A stretch of 64,000 nt of DNA from CAZAMP01 sp964486455 (GTDB lineage Bacteria; Eisenbacteria; RBG-16-71-46; CAZAMP01), in assembly GCA_964486455.1 (NCBI GenBank), contig CAZAMP010000003.1, positions 1 through 64,000 on the forward strand. The letters run 5' to 3'. The position numbers and the translations under genes are program-made. Of this stretch, positions 61,544 to 64,000 are shown in pieces. The notes under the pieces were generated by a model that saw only the letters and a program-made list of their open reading frames with translations, searched no databases and had not been told where the DNA came from. Each line of letters opens with the position of its first letter. The stretch's first letter is position 1.

Positions 61544-62101
61544 AAGCCCGATCTCTCCCGCCACGCCCTTCATCGCCTCGATGACACGACCGATATGCTC
61601 GTCGATGTCCACGTCCAGCTCGGCCGCTCCGTTCTTGATGTCCTCGCGATTAACGTTTCGCGCAAACGCGGACATCTTCATCTTCTTCTTCACCGACTTC
61701 ACCTTGACGTCGCCGACCTGCTTCGAAGGGCGGACCAGCGACACGGCCGTGACGAGCCCGCATAGCTCATCCACCGCGAAGAGCGCCTTGGCCATGAGCG
61801 TTTCGCGCGCGACGCCCGTGTGGGGTGCGTGACCGAGGATGGCCTGAATGATGTCGTCGGGATAGTCGTGCTCGCGGAGAATCTCAGAGCCTTTTGCCGG
61901 ATGGTCTTCGGCGGTGGGGTAACGTTCGTAGTCGAAGTCGTGGAGGAGCCCGACGATTCCCCATCGCTCTGGGTCCTCGCCATAGTGCCGCGCATAGAAG
62001 CACATGGCAGCTTCTACCGCGAGGGCGTGGGATCGGAGTGCCTCGGTCTTCGTATATTCGTGAAGCAGCGCCAGCGCTTCGTCACGTGTGGGTGTGGGCA
62101 T
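61541..62101 (-). CDS. HD-domain phosphohydrolase-like protein
   Basis: 186 aa from the ATG at 62101 (GGGAGG 7 nt upstream). The HD signature is complete: LRSHALAVEAAM (first His), GLLHDFDYERYPTAEDHP (HD plus next His) and LGHAPHTG. The C-terminal part is basic (KVKSVKKKMKM). Family members hydrolyse phosphate esters of nucleotides or related metabolites; the substrate is unknown. Its TAG stop lies in a solo copy of the repeat-element end. Confidence 0.85.
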   Translation of the reverse strand: MPTPTRDEALALLHEYTKTEALRSHALAVEAAMCFYARHYGEDPERWGIVGLLHDFDYERYPTAEDHPAKGSEILREHDYPDDIIQAILGHAPHTGVARETLMAKALFAVDELCGLVTAVSLVRPSKQVGDVKVKSVKKKMKMSAFARNVNREDIKNGAAELDVDIDEHIGRVIEAMKGVAGEIGL

Positions 62102-62695
62102 CGCTAGCCTCCCGGGGCGGTTCGGTTGTATCGCTTTCTCACCCGGTTCACCAGGTGATGCGCAAGCCGCGTGGGTTCTGGAATCCGCGTGCCGGTGCAG
62201 AGCCGCGGCACGAACTTTCGGATGAAAGAAAGATCGCACAGATGGCCGGGCGAAAGAAGGACGGGTTTCACGTCGTCGGGACCATTCGCGCAATCGGTGC
62301 CCTTCGTTTCATCGGCGCCCACGTTTTGAGGGAAACTCCCATTTGGCACGAATGTGGGGCCGAATTGTCAAGATCTTTTTCCCAGGATGTACTACGTCGT
62401 ACTTTCGTTATGCGAGGTTTCGTGCGCTTCAATCTTGACGCCGCCGCCCGAGATGTTCGAGACTTATGTCGTCTTTAGCGGGCTGCCGCCGATCCGGCGG
62501 CACGAGGGGCGTCCGCCGACGAGGGACCGTGGCGGGCGCCGTTTTATCTTCTTCTCCTTATCTTCTTCTTCCCCCCCACCCCTGTGCATTCGGATCTCTC
62601 CCAAGATCACATGTCGACAACTCCCCGTGTCCCCGAATGCGGAATCCTGTACAATGTCCGTCCTTGGATCAGCAACGGGCAAGAAGGAGGGTCCC
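62102..62695. other. 594-bp region upstream of the mevalonate operon
   Basis: No credible gene. It contains TGCCGCCG-ATC-CGGCGGCA (62484-62502, perfect 8-bp hairpin), followed by pyrimidine-rich tracts (TTCTTCTCC...). TTGTCA near 62366 is a possible -35. The promoter of the HMG-CoA synthase gene should be here. Confidence 0.5.
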
Positions 62696-63745
62696 ATGGT
62701 GGGTATCGTCGGCTACGGGGCGGACATGCCTCGGAACCGAATCAAGGTGGAGGAGATCGCCAAGGTCTGGGGGGCCGACGCCCCGGCATACAAGCGCGGT
62801 CTGAAGCTGGAGGAGAAGTCGGTTCCCTCCCCGGATCAGGATGTCATTACGATGTCCGTGGAGGCCGCGCGCCGCGCGATCATCCGCGCGGGTATCGACG
62901 CAAGCGAAGTCGGCGCGATCTACATCGGCTCGGAATCTCATCCCTACGCCGTGAAGCCGAGCGGAACCGTGGTGGCGGAGGCGTTGGGGGCGACGCCGGA
63001 CATTCATTGCGCGGATTTCGAGTTCGCCTGCAAGGCCGGGAGCGAGGGCATGTTCGTCGCTTCAGGGCTCGTCGAGGCGGGACTTATGAAGTACGCAATG
63101 GGCATCGGTGCCGACACGTCACAGGGCGCGCCAGGCGATGCGCTCGAGTACACGGCATCGGCAGGAGCGGCCGCGTACGTCTTCGGTGCGGAGAACGTCG
63201 TTGCCACGATCGACTACACGCATTCCTACATGACCGACACGCCGGACTTCTGGCGCCGTGAGTACCAGTTTTACCCGCGTCACGCCGGACGTTTTACGGG
63301 TGAGCCGGCCTACTTCAATCACATCACGGGCTGCGCGAAAGCCCTTCTGGAGAAGTCGGGCACGAAGCCGTCCGACTTCCGGTGGGCCGTCTTCCATCAG
63401 CCGAACGGCAAGTTCCCTCTCGCGGTCGGCAAGAAGCTCGGCTTCGAGATGGAGCAGCTCGAGCAGGGGTGGCTGGTTCCGCTCCTCGGGAACACGTATT
63501 CCGGTTCATCACCGATGGGACTCTCGGCGATCCTCGATGCGGCGGAGCCCGGCGACAAGATCTTCATGGTCTCGTACGGGTCCGGTTCGGGTAGCGATGG
63601 TTTCATCTACACGGTCACGGATCGGATCACCGACGTACGGGACCTGGCGCCGAAGACGCGGGACCTCTTGACGTCAAACCGCAAGTACCTCGAGTACGGC
63701 GAGTACGCGAAGTTCCGCAAGAAGATCCGGAAGCTCGAAGTCTAG
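62696..63745 (+). CDS. archaeal-type hydroxymethylglutaryl-CoA synthase
   Basis: 349 aa from the ATG at 62696 (AAGGAGG 6 nt upstream). Catalytic residues sit at the archaeal positions: E80 (GSESHPYAVKPSG), C112 (FEFACKAGSEG) and H234 (FHQPNGKFP). It condenses acetyl-CoA with acetoacetyl-CoA to HMG-CoA in the cytosol, the entry to the mevalonate pathway. A thiolase gene follows 28 nt downstream, the gene order known from archaea, where a DUF35 protein is third. That third gene would lie beyond the window. Confidence 0.93.
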   Translation: MVGIVGYGADMPRNRIKVEEIAKVWGADAPAYKRGLKLEEKSVPSPDQDVITMSVEAARRAIIRAGIDASEVGAIYIGSESHPYAVKPSGTVVAEALGATPDIHCADFEFACKAGSEGMFVASGLVEAGLMKYAMGIGADTSQGAPGDALEYTASAGAAAYVFGAENVVATIDYTHSYMTDTPDFWRREYQFYPRHAGRFTGEPAYFNHITGCAKALLEKSGTKPSDFRWAVFHQPNGKFPLAVGKKLGFEMEQLEQGWLVPLLGNTYSGSSPMGLSAILDAAEPGDKIFMVSYGSGSGSDGFIYTVTDRITDVRDLAPKTRDLLTSNRKYLEYGEYAKFRKKIRKLEV

Positions 63746-63773
63746 TCGGCTTCTGAGATAGGGGAGACGGATA

Positions 63774-64000
63774 ATGAGAGACGTTGCAGTCATCGGCGTC
63801 GGCATGAACAAGTGGGGAGAGCTGTGGGAGATGTCCATCCGTGACGTCTTCGTCGAAGCGGCACTTCTCGCGATCGATGACGCCGGCGTTGACCACATCG
63901 ACTCCATGTATGTGGGGTGTATGTCGAGCGGTCTTTTCACCGGACAGGAACATCTCGCGTCGATGCTGTCCGACTATCTAGGTGTCAATCCCATTCCGGC
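63774..64000 (+). CDS. thiolase, archaeal mevalonate type (5' part)
   Basis: Begins MRDVAVIGVGMNKWGELWEM, with GGGGAGACGG upstream, and runs off the right edge after about 75 residues. Features: FVEAALLAIDDAGV, MYVGCMSSGLFTGQEH, SDYLGVNP. These match acetyl-CoA C-acetyltransferases that pair with the HMG-CoA synthase and pass acetoacetyl-CoA to it. The active-site cysteine lies past the window end. Confidence 0.9.
   Translation, partial: MRDVAVIGVGMNKWGELWEMSIRDVFVEAALLAIDDAGVDHIDSMYVGCMSSGLFTGQEHLASMLSDYLGVNPIP

Noticed and set aside
62104..62349. 81-codon minus-strand frame directly upstream of the HD gene
   Set aside because: No ribosome binding site at its start, no recognisable motif and composition unlike its neighbours; likely chance.

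Overview
The window is 64 kb of GC-rich, gene-dense bacterial DNA with no rRNA, tRNA, CRISPR array or insertion sequence that I can see. At least six large secreted proteins end in the same FlgD-like/type-9-sorting-like Ig module (PNPF ... FDVNGR ... W.G ... PAGVYFYR). This, together with Omp28-like, TlpA and beta-barrel genes, points to an uncultivated member of the FCB superphylum or a neighbour (Krumholzibacteria-, Eisenbacteria- or Latescibacteria-like). That placement is inference; no marker gene settles it. An archaeal-type HMG-CoA synthase followed by a thiolase at the right edge is notable for a bacterium.

Layout. 1-5.6 kb: end of an organophosphate-type MFS transporter; a DUF438/hemerythrin/PAS protein with a DUF1858 partner; a transsulfuration enzyme, free methionine-R-sulfoxide reductase and GT-C membrane protein operon. 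5.6-10.5 kb: an SSS symporter with an FHA-like insertion and a tiny membrane partner, divergent from glycogen phosphorylase. 10.5-21.9 kb: an accessory block of secreted cohesin/dockerin/FlgD proteins, including a 1650-aa beta-propeller/beta-helix protein and a paralogue broken by an internal deletion. 21.9-23.0 kb is gene-free. 23-36 kb: Wzx-type flippase, M1 aminopeptidase, split Ada response (Ada-AraC-AlkA plus Ogt), DUF1992, a shortened Rid protein, an amidohydrolase, and an envelope operon (Omp28/PEGA lipoprotein, TlpA, DUF6029-like barrel). 36-44.3 kb: ornithine cyclodeaminase-like gene, addB and addA, overlapping end to end. 44.4-52.9 kb: a Cys-rich small protein, GT-C protein, queE/queD, a 183-bp hairpin element, an MFS pump, a glycosidase-like protein and an FG-GAP protein that seems to start at ATT. 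52.9-54.6 kb: a four-gene operon of a 52-aa basic protein, P-loop kinase, 87-aa protein and minimal nucleotidyltransferase. 54.6-64 kb: threonine aldolase, Hsp20, M20 peptidase, two paralogous secreted proteins, a beta-barrel, a lipoprotein, an HD hydrolase and the start of the mevalonate operon.

Strongest signals for follow-up: (i) the long inverted-repeat element at 47739-47921, whose two ends supply the stop codons of both convergent neighbours, with a solo end at 61524-61543 doing the same for a third gene; (ii) a C-terminal WGxIK tail shared by three otherwise different secreted proteins; (iii) the cohesin-dockerin-FlgD family and its decayed member; (iv) the nucleotidyltransferase/kinase operon; (v) four small genes under 90 aa with good ribosome binding sites or translational coupling; (vi) Fe-S cysteines in AddA as well as AddB.
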